DNA of 64,000 bases. Origin: Rhodococcus tibetensis. Lineage in GTDB: Bacteria > Actinomycetota > Actinomycetes > Mycobacteriales > Mycobacteriaceae. Location: NCBI RefSeq assembly GCF_024438035.1, contig NZ_JANFQF010000011.1, positions 1 to 64,000 on the forward strand, given 5' to 3'. Shown here one piece after another: positions 9,567-18,806 of this stretch (positions are counted from its first letter, which is position 1; every line of letters starts with the position of its first letter). Under the pieces are notes generated by a model, which was not told the DNA's origin, did not search any database, and saw only the letters and a program-made list of their open reading frames with translations. Made by a program: the position numbers and the translations under genes.

Positions 9567-10901
9567 GTGCCTGCAATCGACGCCGGGGCAACTGCCTGGC
9601 TGCTGATCAGTACCGCGCTGGTCCTGCTGATGACCCCGGGTCTCGCCCTGTTCTACGGCGGGATGGTGAGATCCACCGGTGTCCTGAACATGATCATGAT
9701 GAGTTTCGTGTCAATCGCGCTGGTCACGGTGGCGTGGCTGGTGGCGGGGTACTCCTTGATCTTCGGTGACGACATCGGCGGCGGACTGATCGGCGGCTTC
9801 GAACACCTGGGAATGGTGGGCATCGACCCCACCACGGTCCACGGGCAGGTCCCGGAGATTCTCTTCGCCACCTTCCAGTTGACGTTCGCGATCATCACCG
9901 CGGCGCTGATCAGCGGCGCGATCGCCGACCGCGCCAAGTTCTCGGCATGGATGATCTTCGTCCCGATCTGGGCTCTCCTGGTGTACGCGCCCGTCGCGCA
10001 CTGGGTGTGGAACCCGCAGGGCTGGATCGCGCAGTTCGGCGCCCTCGACTACGCGGGCGGATTGGTTGTCGAGATCGTATCCGGCGCGTCGGGACTGGCG
10101 TTGGCGCTGGTCCTGGGCCCGCGCCTCGGTTTTCGATCCGAGTCGATGCGCCCACACAACCTTCCGCTGGTGCTGCTGGGTGTCGGACTGCTCTGGTTCG
10201 GCTGGTTCGGTTTCAACGCCGGCTCCGCCCTCGCCGCCGACGGCACCGCCGCCGCGGTCTTCCTCAACACTCTTGTCGCCGGCTGCACAGGCCTACTCGG
10301 CTGGCTCCTCGTCGAACAGAAGCGTGACGGCCACCCCACCACCTTCGGTGCCGCGTCCGGTGTCGTCGCAGGCCTTGTCGCGATCACGCCGTCCTGCGGC
10401 ACCGTGAGCATGGTCGGGGCGCTCGTCGTCGGCGCCGTGGCCGGTGTGGTCTGCTCGTTCGCCGTCGGCTGGAAGTTCCGCCTCGGGTACGACGACTCGC
10501 TCGACGTCGTGGGAGTCCACCTGGTGGGCGGCATCGTCGGCACGATCCTGATCGGCCTGCTGGCCACCGGGGTCATGACCGGCGGACCGGAAGGCCTCTT
10601 CTACGGCGGCGGGTTCTCGCAACTCGGCAAGCAGGTGCTGGCCGTGGTGGTCGTGGCCCTCTACGCGTTCGGCATGACGTACGCGCTGGGCAAACTGATC
10701 GACCGAGTCTTCGGATTCCGGGTGAGCGCGGACGACGAATCCTCGGGCATCGACCTCGCCCTACACGCCGAATCGGCCTACGAACACGGCGTCCCCGGCC
10801 ACGGACCGGGAGGCGGCGGCCAGGGCAACAGCGTCTTCCCCTGGATGCACGAGAGCGAACGCCGCCGCCATCTGGAGGAGGAGCGGAAGGATACCGAGTA
10901 G
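9567..10901 (+). CDS. amtB: Ammonium transporter (Amt/MEP family)
   Basis: 444-residue inner-membrane ammonium channel with eleven expected TM segments and a hydrophilic C-terminal tail of about 60 residues. Visible landmarks are LFYGGMVR near the N-terminus, the pore histidines in APVAHWVWNP and VVGVHLVGGIVGT, and the FGWFGFNAGSA segment. The GTG start at 9567 is preceded by GAGGAG at good spacing. A GlnR-like box and a dyad lie upstream, consistent with nitrogen-limitation control. No glnK/glnD follow; the next gene is convergent after 6 bp. Confidence 0.95.
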   Translation: MPAIDAGATAWLLISTALVLLMTPGLALFYGGMVRSTGVLNMIMMSFVSIALVTVAWLVAGYSLIFGDDIGGGLIGGFEHLGMVGIDPTTVHGQVPEILFATFQLTFAIITAALISGAIADRAKFSAWMIFVPIWALLVYAPVAHWVWNPQGWIAQFGALDYAGGLVVEIVSGASGLALALVLGPRLGFRSESMRPHNLPLVLLGVGLLWFGWFGFNAGSALAADGTAAAVFLNTLVAGCTGLLGWLLVEQKRDGHPTTFGAASGVVAGLVAITPSCGTVSMVGALVVGAVAGVVCSFAVGWKFRLGYDDSLDVVGVHLVGGIVGTILIGLLATGVMTGGPEGLFYGGGFSQLGKQVLAVVVVALYAFGMTYALGKLIDRVFGFRVSADDESSGIDLALHAESAYEHGVPGHGPGGGGQGNSVFPWMHESERRRHLEEERKDTE

Positions 10902-10907
10902 GCGCGG

Positions 10908-11501
10908 CTACTTCTTCTTCGCTGCGGCCGACTTCTTGGCCTCGGCCTTGGCCGCCTTCTTGAATTCGCGCACCTCGTGGAGGCTCTTGTCGTCGACGAC
11001 GTCCGCGATCGACCGGCGCGAACCGTCCGTGCCGTAGTCCCCCGCGGCCTCCCGCCAGCCCTTCGGCTCCACGCCGATCTGCTTGCCGAGCAAGGCCAAG
11101 AAGATGCGCGCCTTCTGATCGCCGTAACCGGGCAACGCCTTCAGCCGCTTCAGAACCTCTTTGCCGTCGGGATCGCCCTCGGTCCACAGCGCTTCGACGA
11201 TGCCGTCGTAGTTCTCGACGAGGAAGGCACACAACGACTGAATCCGGGTGGCGATGGAGCCGGGGAACCGATGCACCGCAGGAGTCTGCGCACAGACTGC
11301 GGCAAATTCCTGCGGGTCCATCTCGGCGATTCGTTGAACCTCGAGACCGCCCAGCCGGTCTGCGAGCTTCTTCGGCCCCGCGAATGCCGTCTCCATCGGA
11401 ACCTGCTGATCGAGCAGCATTCCGATCAGCAGGGCCAGGGGGTCACTCGCCAGGAGTGCGTCGGCCTCCGGGTCACCGACGAGGTTCAACGTGCGTGCCA
11501 T
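10908..11501 (-). CDS. HhH-GPD-type base-excision DNA repair protein
   Basis: 197 residues resembling the small actinobacterial HhH-GPD DNA glycosylase-like family. Evidence is the helix-hairpin-helix segment LKALPGYGDQKARIF near residues 115-130 and the N-terminal LIGMLLDQQVPME that opens the glycosylase fold. The last 20 residues are Ala/Lys-rich, a probable non-specific DNA-binding tail. No iron-sulphur cysteine loop is present, and the substrate lesion cannot be told. The ATG start at 11501 opens MARTLNLVGDP. It converges with amtB, 6 bp between stops. A tandem DnaA-box pair lies about 60 bp upstream. Confidence 0.8.
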   Translation of the reverse strand: MARTLNLVGDPEADALLASDPLALLIGMLLDQQVPMETAFAGPKKLADRLGGLEVQRIAEMDPQEFAAVCAQTPAVHRFPGSIATRIQSLCAFLVENYDGIVEALWTEGDPDGKEVLKRLKALPGYGDQKARIFLALLGKQIGVEPKGWREAAGDYGTDGSRRSIADVVDDKSLHEVREFKKAAKAEAKKSAAAKKK

Positions 11502-11559
11502 GGGTCCGATCCTGCCATCCCGCCGATCCAGCGGGGAGGTCCTCGAGTCGATTCACTCT

Positions 11560-11580
11560 TTGTCCACAGAGTTATCCACA
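11560..11580 (+). promoter_or_regulatory. Tandem DnaA-box pair
   Basis: TTGTCCACA (11560-11568) and the consensus TTATCCACA (11572-11580) lie in the same orientation, 12 bp start to start. They are in the 291-bp gap between the divergent glycosylase-like gene and the DUF1206 gene. No other boxes or AT-rich unwinding stretch surround them, so this is more likely a DnaA regulatory or titration site than an origin. Confidence 0.55.
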
Positions 11581-11792
11581 GCACTGCATTACTCGCGCGT
11601 AAGTTCGGCATCGACCCCACACCCGCCACTGGGCCGGCGTGATTCTCACCGGCTCATTCCTGGCGCTTCCAGCTGATCGACCGGGTCACGAACGCAGTGC
11701 GATGGCGCTCACCCGGTGTCGGCGCGGCCGATACCGGGTACGACTACGGTCCAGGGACTAATGTCCATTCGCGCGACCCCGAAGGACATCCG

Positions 11793-12629
11793 ATGGCCGA
11801 GAACGAAGGCAACCGAGCCAACGGTTTCAGTGGAGCCGTGGATCGTGCGACGGACAGCACCACCTTCGAACGGGTAGCCCGTGCAGGCCACGTGATGAGC
11901 GGGTTCGTTCATCTCCTGGTCGCGTACATCATTATTCAGCTGGCCTTCGGCACCGGTGGCAACGCCGACCAGTCCGGGGCGCTGGGCACGCTGGCTTCCA
12001 AACCCGGGGGCCGGTTCGTCCTGTGGGTGGCCGCGGTGGCGTTCGTCGCAATGGCGTTGTGGCGCCTCGCCGAGACCGTGCTCGGACCTCACGTCACCGA
12101 GGGTTCCCAGGGTGATTCGGAAGGGCCGTCGCTGCTGGACCGCGCGAAGGCCTTCGGCCTGGCTTTGGTCTATTTCGCCTTCGCCTTCTCTGCGGTGCAG
12201 TTCGCGAGCGGTGCCGGGAAGTCGAGTGGTCAGCAGAACGCCGGGCTCAGCGCCCGCCTGATGGAGTCCGGGGCAGGCAAGGCCCTCCTCATCCTGGTAG
12301 CTGTCGGCGCCATCGCGATCGGCGGCTACCACATCTACAAGGGAGCGTCGAAGAATTTCCTCGACGACCTGAAAGGCCAGCCCTCGAATCTCGTGGAGCC
12401 GCTCGGCGTCACCGGATACGTCGCGAAGGGTCTGGTGATCGTCGGCGCCGGTGTGCTCGTGATCGTCGCGGTGCTGAAGTCCGATCCCTCCAAGGCCACC
12501 GGTCTCGACGGAGCAGTCAAGACACTCGGCTCGGCGCCGTACGGTCAGGTACTTCTGGTCCTCGCCGGACTGGGCATCGCTGCCTACGGTGTGTACAGCT
12601 TCGTGATGGCCCGCTACGCCCGGATGTAA
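11793..12629 (+). CDS. DUF1206 domain membrane protein
   Basis: 278 residues built as three tandem units, each of two TM helices, the DUF1206 layout. Repeated landmarks are ARAGHVMSGFVHLLVAYI, AFGLALVYFAFAFSA and VTGYVAKGLVIVGAG. The function is unknown; the family is common in actinobacteria and cyanobacteria. The ATG at 11793 follows GAAGGA; the in-frame extension upstream lacks family similarity. It converges with the aminotransferase gene, 7 bp between stops. Confidence 0.85.
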   Translation: MAENEGNRANGFSGAVDRATDSTTFERVARAGHVMSGFVHLLVAYIIIQLAFGTGGNADQSGALGTLASKPGGRFVLWVAAVAFVAMALWRLAETVLGPHVTEGSQGDSEGPSLLDRAKAFGLALVYFAFAFSAVQFASGAGKSSGQQNAGLSARLMESGAGKALLILVAVGAIAIGGYHIYKGASKNFLDDLKGQPSNLVEPLGVTGYVAKGLVIVGAGVLVIVAVLKSDPSKATGLDGAVKTLGSAPYGQVLLVLAGLGIAAYGVYSFVMARYARM

Positions 12630-12636
12630 CCGACTC

Positions 12637-14070
<1,434 letters not shown>

Positions 14071-14193
14071 ACCACAGAGTGTAGACGGCCCCGAACCTCC
14101 GCAGGGATCGACCCCGCATACGGGGGCCGGTGCTACGGTCGCCACCGCATTCGGCCACGTCGGGCCGCAAAAAACCGGGACGGGATTTCAGGG

Positions 14194-14731
14194 ATGTATC
14201 GGAGAAGGACCGCGCAGGCGGTGGCACTCGGCAGCGTCGTGGCGGCACTGTCGGCGTGCGGGGCAGGCAACGACGACTCGACCTCGGACCATTCAGTGCG
14301 CTGGGATGAGGTGGACCCGTGCACGCTCGCCGACGGGGCCACACTCGACCCGCTGCTGACGGCCGACGTCGGCAACGGCACGCCCGTCGAGGGCGCCGAG
14401 CGTCGCAGCTGCACCTGGGGCGGCCCGAGACGCTGAACACCGTGACCGTCACCACGACAGGCACCGCCGCCCCGGACAAGCCTCTGCGCACGCTCGACGT
14501 GCTCGGAATCGAAGGCCGCACCCTCGCCGAGAGCAAGTAGACGTGCTCGGAATCGAAGGCCGCACCCTCGCCGAGAGCAAGTACCAGTGCATCCTCGAGT
14601 TCGCGACCGACTCGGGGACCCTCGTCATCGACACGACCTTCGGCCTGGACGCCGTCTCAGACCCGGACACGTCGTGCAATCGGTCGGTGCCGCTGGCAGA
14701 ACACTCGCTGGGCTTGCTGCAGTGGGCCTAG
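14194..14731 (+). pseudogene. DUF3558-type lipoprotein, disrupted by a frameshift and a 44-bp tandem duplication
   Basis: The frame opens MYRRRTAQAVALGS with lipobox ALSAC (about residues 20-24) and shows DUF3558-like cysteine spacing (VDPCTLAD, RRSCTWGG). It then hits TGA at 14434 after an apparent one-base loss near 14420. The shifted frame continues GPETLNTVTVTTTG until a TAG at 14538. That TAG is created by an exact 44-bp tandem duplication (14496-14539 and 14540-14583). Removing one copy rejoins LAESKYQCILEF and the frame runs to TAG 14731. The restored product would be about 164 residues. Two independent lesions argue for a real pseudogene, although a sequence error at the first site is possible. 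Confidence 0.8.
14496..14583 (+). repeat. Exact 44-bp tandem duplication
   Basis: Two perfect adjacent copies, each beginning GACGTGCTCGG and ending GAGAGCAAGTA. Because 44 is not a multiple of three, and because the junction creates TAG, the duplication inactivates the lipoprotein frame. Lack of any divergence between copies indicates a recent event that could still revert by slippage or recombination. Confidence 0.95.
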
Positions 14732-14792
14732 AAACCGGGCCGCCACCTGGCCGTTTAACACCGAGCCGGAGTCGTTGGGTATGCTCCTCCAC

Positions 14793-14880
14793 GGAGGATT
14801 CGCCTAGTGGCCTATGGCGCTCGCCTGGAACGCGGGTTGGGTTAACGCCCTCAGGGGTTCAAATCCCCTATCCTCCGCCA
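14793..14880 (+). tRNA. tRNA-Ser (anticodon GGA)
   Basis: Acceptor GGAGGAT pairs with ATCCTCC, with discriminator G and an encoded CCA (14878-14880). The anticodon loop is CTGGAAC inside a CTCGC/GCGGG stem. A long variable arm (class II) and T arm GGGGTTCAAATCCCC are present. A strong hairpin terminator follows within 10 bp. Confidence 0.95.
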
Positions 14881-14885
14881 CAGGA

Positions 14886-14928
14886 AGCCCCTGTGAACTG
14901 CTGAGAAGCGGTTCACAGGGGTTTCTTT
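14886..14928 (+). terminator. Intrinsic terminator of tRNA-Ser(GGA)
   Basis: An 11-bp perfect stem, CCCCTGTGAAC with GTTCACAGGGG, encloses a 12-base loop and is followed by TTTCTTT. Position directly after the tRNA supports termination. Confidence 0.9.
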
Positions 14929-15023
14929 CGTTCATCACCAGATCTTCCTGGCTACCCGGTGTAGTTATCTTCCTGTTATCGTTCGGGGCGCAGTGTGTGT
15001 CGGAACGAGATAAGGGATATGTC

Positions 15024-15983
15024 ATGGCGATTCGTCGCACCCGCGCGTTGATCGTGGGCCTCGTCGCAGTATTGGCGTCGGGCCTCGCGTCCACTTTGAC
15101 CGGAACCGGTATCGCCCATGCCGACTCGGCCCTGATCTCGGTGTATTCACCTTCGATGGACAAGAACATTCCGGTCAAGGTGCTGAAGGCCGCTGGTGGT
15201 GGTCCCGCGCCGACCCTGTACCTACTCGACGGGCTGCGGGCACCGGATGACAACAACGGCTGGCTGATCGAGACCGACGTGGAGAGATTCTTCGCCGGCA
15301 AGCACGTCAATGTGGTCATTCCGTTCGGCGGCGGTGGCACGTTCTACTCGGATTGGCAGCGCGACGACCCCAAGCTCGGCCGGGTCAAGTGGGAAACCTT
15401 CCTGACCAACGAACTGCCCCCGGTGATGGCCTCGCAGTTCGGCAGCGACGGGGTGAACAACGCCGTCGCCGGACTGTCGATGAGTGGCACCTCCGCGTTG
15501 AACCTCGCCATCCATCGCCCCGACTTCTACAAGGCGGTCGCCTCGTACAGCGGGTACCCGACGGCCAGCTCGCCCGGCTTCGCGCAGGGCATTCAGGTAT
15601 CCGTCGCCCAGATGGGCGGCAACGCCTCGAACATGTGGGGCTTCTGGCCGTCACCGGCATGGATTCGCAACGACCCGCTGCTGAACGTCGGCGCACTGCG
15701 CGGCAAGTCCGTCTACATCTCCTCCGGTGCTGGTTCTACGGTGAGCGATCCCACCGTCGACCCGGACAGCGCGCAGTTCGACCCGGTGAAGTTCTCGCAG
15801 ACGGTCCCCCTCGAGACCGCCGCCGGACTGAGCAGTAAGACCTTCGTCCCCGCGGCGCAGCGCGCCGGCGCCAAGGTGCAGACGCACCTCACCGACGACG
15901 GCCTCCACACGTGGAATTACTGGCAGGACCGGCTGCACGAGTCCTGGGCAGGCACCATTGCACCTGCCCTCGGCACCGCCTAG
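15024..15983 (+). CDS. Secreted mycolyltransferase / esterase of the antigen 85 family
   Basis: 319 residues. The signal peptide is about 1-33, ending AHA before DSALISV. The alpha/beta-hydrolase shows YLLDGLRA, the family segment IPFGGGGTFYSDW, the nucleophile S152 in AGLSMSG and the catalytic His in DDGLHTWNYW. Ag85 enzymes move mycolic acids onto trehalose and arabinogalactan outside the membrane. The ATG start at 15024 follows AAGGGA. The gene stands alone, between the tRNA-Ser terminator and its own 3' hairpin. Corynomycolyl or nocardomycolic substrate specificity cannot be read from sequence. Confidence 0.9.
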   Translation: MAIRRTRALIVGLVAVLASGLASTLTGTGIAHADSALISVYSPSMDKNIPVKVLKAAGGGPAPTLYLLDGLRAPDDNNGWLIETDVERFFAGKHVNVVIPFGGGGTFYSDWQRDDPKLGRVKWETFLTNELPPVMASQFGSDGVNNAVAGLSMSGTSALNLAIHRPDFYKAVASYSGYPTASSPGFAQGIQVSVAQMGGNASNMWGFWPSPAWIRNDPLLNVGALRGKSVYISSGAGSTVSDPTVDPDSAQFDPVKFSQTVPLETAAGLSSKTFVPAAQRAGAKVQTHLTDDGLHTWNYWQDRLHESWAGTIAPALGTA

Positions 15984-16016
15984 ACCAGGCGTTCGGATCG
16001 CCTGACTTCCGCCGCA

Positions 16017-16049
16017 CAGTGGCCCCCGATCTCGGATCGGGGGCCACTG
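16017..16049 (+). terminator. Hairpin downstream of the mycolyltransferase gene
   Basis: A 15-bp perfect stem, CAGTGGCCCCCGATC with GATCGGGGGCCACTG, closes on a 3-base loop 34 bp after the stop. There is no T run, so it is a strong hairpin of terminator type rather than a textbook terminator. Confidence 0.7.
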
Positions 16050-16077
16050 GCGTTATAAGCGGTGTTGGATATGTGTT

Positions 16078-16752
16078 GTGCCGATCGACGACAGCAGGCG
16101 AATGCTCAGCCTCGCCGTCGTATTGGCCGTTCTGGCCGGATACGTCGACGCCCTCGGTTTCATCACCCTCGGCGGGTTCTTCGTCGCATTCATGAGCGGC
16201 AACCTCACCCGCTTCAGCGTTGGATTCGCCGAAGGCACCTGGGCGCACGCGCTGACGGCCGCCGCCGTGATCGCCGTGTTCGTCCTCGGTACCGTGCTGG
16301 GGGCGGTGATTGTTCACCTCACCGACCGGCGGAACCTGCCGGTGAAGACCACAGTGCTCGCGGCGGTGTCGAGCCTGCTGCTCGCCGGGTCTCTCGCCGC
16401 GAGCCTGGATGCAAGCACGGTGGCTGTCGGCGCCATGCTGCTCGCGATGGGCGCCGAGAACTCCTTCTTCCAGCGCGACGGCGAGGTGACCGTTGGCCTC
16501 ACCTACATGACCGGTGCTCTCGTCAAGATGGGACACCGACTTGCCGGGGCCATGTTCGGTGGCTCCCCGTGGGCATGGCTACGCCACTTCGCGCTGTGGA
16601 TCGGGCTGGTGGTGGGCGCGATCACGGGCACCCTCGCACACCGATGGGTCGGGTTGGAGGCCCTCTGGTTCGCGGCGGTGCCGGCGACCGCACTCACCCT
16701 TCTCGTACACCGGACGGTCGACCGAGCTACTCCCCGCCCGCAGTCGTCGTGA
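16078..16752 (+). CDS. DUF1275 (YoaK-type) membrane protein
   Basis: 224 residues, about six TM segments, with the family opening AGYVDALGFITLGGFFVAFMSGN and the later GLTYMTGALVKMG. The family has been linked to small-molecule transport, but the substrate is unknown. The GTG start at 16078 directly precedes PIDDSRRML, and no strong ribosome site is seen. The 3' end overlaps the convergent lipoprotein gene by 26 bp. Confidence 0.83.
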   Translation: MPIDDSRRMLSLAVVLAVLAGYVDALGFITLGGFFVAFMSGNLTRFSVGFAEGTWAHALTAAAVIAVFVLGTVLGAVIVHLTDRRNLPVKTTVLAAVSSLLLAGSLAASLDASTVAVGAMLLAMGAENSFFQRDGEVTVGLTYMTGALVKMGHRLAGAMFGGSPWAWLRHFALWIGLVVGAITGTLAHRWVGLEALWFAAVPATALTLLVHRTVDRATPRPQSS

Positions 16753-17242
16753 CGGGGTTACCCGAGGAGTCGAGAGTCCACCAGACGCTGCCCACGGCCT
16801 GCCCGAACGCATCCCCGGCCTCCTTGTCGTCCTTGTAGCGGTACACGGGCCGCCCGTTGACGGTGAGCTGATGGGTGCCATCCGCCGCCGGGATGGTGTC
16901 CACGACTACCTCTTGCAAACCTTCGACGACGGGATTTTCGGTAACGCTGGTGACCGGCGGCCACGATTCGAGACAGGGGCCACGGCACGAACTCGCACCG
17001 GAGCCGACCTCGTCGTTGTCGTACACATAGACCGTCATCCCACCGGTGTCGACGACCACCTCACCGATCGTGGTCGGACCCAGCTCGAGAACGGGTTCAC
17101 CGGGCGCCGCGGGTGGTGACATCGGAGTCGGCGACACCGGCGCGTTGCCGCCCGTGTCGCCGGAATCGGTGCTGTCGTACGCGCAACTCGAGAAAGCCAG
17201 GCTGACGGCGGCGATCGCGGCCAGCACCCATGTTCGTCTCAT
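16727..17242 (-). CDS. Secreted repeat (COG4315-type) lipoprotein
   Basis: 171 residues. The signal sequence MRRTWVLAAIAAVSLAFSSC ends in a lipobox-like cysteine at about residue 20, followed by a Thr/Pro/Gly-rich spacer. The body holds repeats of the predicted lipoprotein family seen in VDTGGMTVYVYDND and VNGRPVYRYKDDKEAGDAFGQ, with CRGPCLESWPPV between them. The function is unknown; related proteins are cell-envelope lipoproteins. ATG 17242 was chosen because it gives the intact signal peptide. Convergent overlap with the DUF1275 gene. Confidence 0.8.
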   Translation of the reverse strand: MRRTWVLAAIAAVSLAFSSCAYDSTDSGDTGGNAPVSPTPMSPPAAPGEPVLELGPTTIGEVVVDTGGMTVYVYDNDEVGSGASSCRGPCLESWPPVTSVTENPVVEGLQEVVVDTIPAADGTHQLTVNGRPVYRYKDDKEAGDAFGQAVGSVWWTLDSSGNPVTTTAGGE

Positions 17243-17400
17243 GGAGTCCTCGTTCTCTGTGACGGCGGTATGGCGGGCCTCCGGGGAACCTCGCACAGAC
17301 CCGTGCCCTACAGTTCACCTCGAGTTGTCCGCCGGTGCGGGCAGTTCGGGCGATGTTGCGGCCGGGGCAGATGTCGGTGCCGGTGATTACGCTGCCTGTC

Positions 17401-18210
17401 ATGGGCTGGTACACACCGACCTCGCCGTCGTCCGATCTCACCGACACCCTGGTGTGCGGATGGTCGGCGCGCACGGAGGGCGAGCACCTGCTGGTGCCGG
17501 ACGCCTGCATGGACATCCTGTGGATCCGCGGCGTCGGCATCCGCCTCTGTGGTCCCGAAACGTCGGCCTGGTCGTTCACCCTTCCGCCGGGCACCGAATC
17601 AGTGGGCGTGCGCTTCCGGCCGGGCGCCGCTTCGCCACTCTTTCGGACCCCGGCGTCCGAGCTGCGCGATACCCGCGTCGGTCTCGCAGACGTCCTGGGC
17701 TCGAGCTGGGAACGGATACTCACCGACCGACTCGACCACGCAGCGGGGAGCGACGAGCGAATCTCGTTGTTCGAGAACGCCGTGCGAACCTGGCGGAACA
17801 GCCGATCCGAATCGGATCCGCTGATCGGCCACGTGCGCCGGGCGCTGGCGCGACACTCCTGGAACGTGAGCGCGCTCGCCGACGCCACATCGGTCACCGA
17901 ACGGCAACTGCAGCGGCGGTGCAACGAGGCGTTCGGGTACGGCCCGGCAACTCTTCGCGGAATTCTGAGGCTGCAGCGGTTCATGGCGCTCGCGCAGTCC
18001 GGAATGCGAAGGAGTCTGGCAGAACTCGCCGCTACCTCGGGATACAGCGATCAGGCACATCTGTCCCGCGAGTGCCGCCGCATCTCCTCACTCACCCCGT
18101 CCGACCTGCTCGCCAGCGAGGCACCCGGCTGGCACGGGAGCGCCTCAGTCGTCGATGTCGGGAATGTTCAAGCACTCGACCGCTTCGGAGGAGAAGAATC
18201 GGCGGCATGA
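17401..18210 (+). CDS. AraC-family transcriptional regulator
   Basis: 269 residues. The N-terminal DUF6597-like domain contains LVPDACMDILWIRG and GVRFRPGAASPLF. The C-terminal AraC helix-turn-helix is at about 165-250: ATSVTERQLQRRCNEAFGYGP then LRLQRFMALAQ and SGYSDQAHLSRECRR. The ATG start at 17401 begins MGWYTPTSPS; a longer frame exists without a better ribosome site. Its stop overlaps the next gene as ATGA, so the mycothiol-type protein is its likely co-expressed or controlled partner. The inducer is unknown. Confidence 0.87.
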   Translation: MGWYTPTSPSSDLTDTLVCGWSARTEGEHLLVPDACMDILWIRGVGIRLCGPETSAWSFTLPPGTESVGVRFRPGAASPLFRTPASELRDTRVGLADVLGSSWERILTDRLDHAAGSDERISLFENAVRTWRNSRSESDPLIGHVRRALARHSWNVSALADATSVTERQLQRRCNEAFGYGPATLRGILRLQRFMALAQSGMRRSLAELAATSGYSDQAHLSRECRRISSLTPSDLLASEAPGWHGSASVVDVGNVQALDRFGGEESAA

Positions 18211-18767
18211 CTTCGACAACAGACACCCCCGCAGCCCACTACCGAGATCTCGCCGAGAAGTTCACCGGTCGCGTCGAATCCGTGCCCGCCGACCTCTGGA
18301 ACGCTGTGTCGCCGTGCGAGGGCTGGACCGCCCGCGATCTCCTGCGCCACGTGATCGACACCCAGCGGTACATCGTCACCGTGGTCGATCTCGAACTGCC
18401 CGCCGACCCTTCGGTCGACGACGACCCGGTCGGCGCGTGGGCGGCCACCCGCGACGGCATGCAGCACATCCTCGACGACCCCGAGCGCGGGAACCGCGAA
18501 TACGACGGACACTTCGGCCGCACCACGCTCGCCGAGACGGTCGGCAGTTTCTACTGCTTCGACCTGGTGGTCCACGGTTGGGACCTCGCGCGCGCCACCG
18601 GCCTCGACGAAACCATCCCCGCAGACGACCTCGCGTGGGTTCAGGCTGTCGCCGAACAGCTGGGCGACAACATTCGCATGGCGGGCGTGTGCGGGCCGGC
18701 GGTCGAAGTTCCCACGGACGCCGACGAGCAGACCCGGCTTCTGGGTTTCCTCGGCCGCAAGGCCTGA
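18207..18767 (+). CDS. TIGR03086-family metal-binding protein (mycothiol maleylpyruvate isomerase-like, DinB fold)
   Basis: 186 residues. Metal-ligand motifs typical of the DinB/MDMPI fold are the His in LLRHVIDTQRY and the VVHGWDLARATG segment. The N-terminal EKFTGRVESVPADLWNAVSPCEGWTARD region carries the usual opening. Family members bind a divalent metal and often use mycothiol as cofactor; the reaction here is not known. The ATG at 18207 overlaps the AraC stop as ATGA, so the two are translationally coupled. Confidence 0.85.
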   Translation: MTSTTDTPAAHYRDLAEKFTGRVESVPADLWNAVSPCEGWTARDLLRHVIDTQRYIVTVVDLELPADPSVDDDPVGAWAATRDGMQHILDDPERGNREYDGHFGRTTLAETVGSFYCFDLVVHGWDLARATGLDETIPADDLAWVQAVAEQLGDNIRMAGVCGPAVEVPTDADEQTRLLGFLGRKA

Positions 18768-18806
18768 CGCCCGGCGCCGTCCCGGCCGCACTTGTAACCT
18801 CAGGTC

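Noticed and set aside
17243-17400. Small gene or operator between the lipoprotein and AraC genes
   Set aside because: No frame with a ribosome site and no clear dyad; only divergent promoter space.
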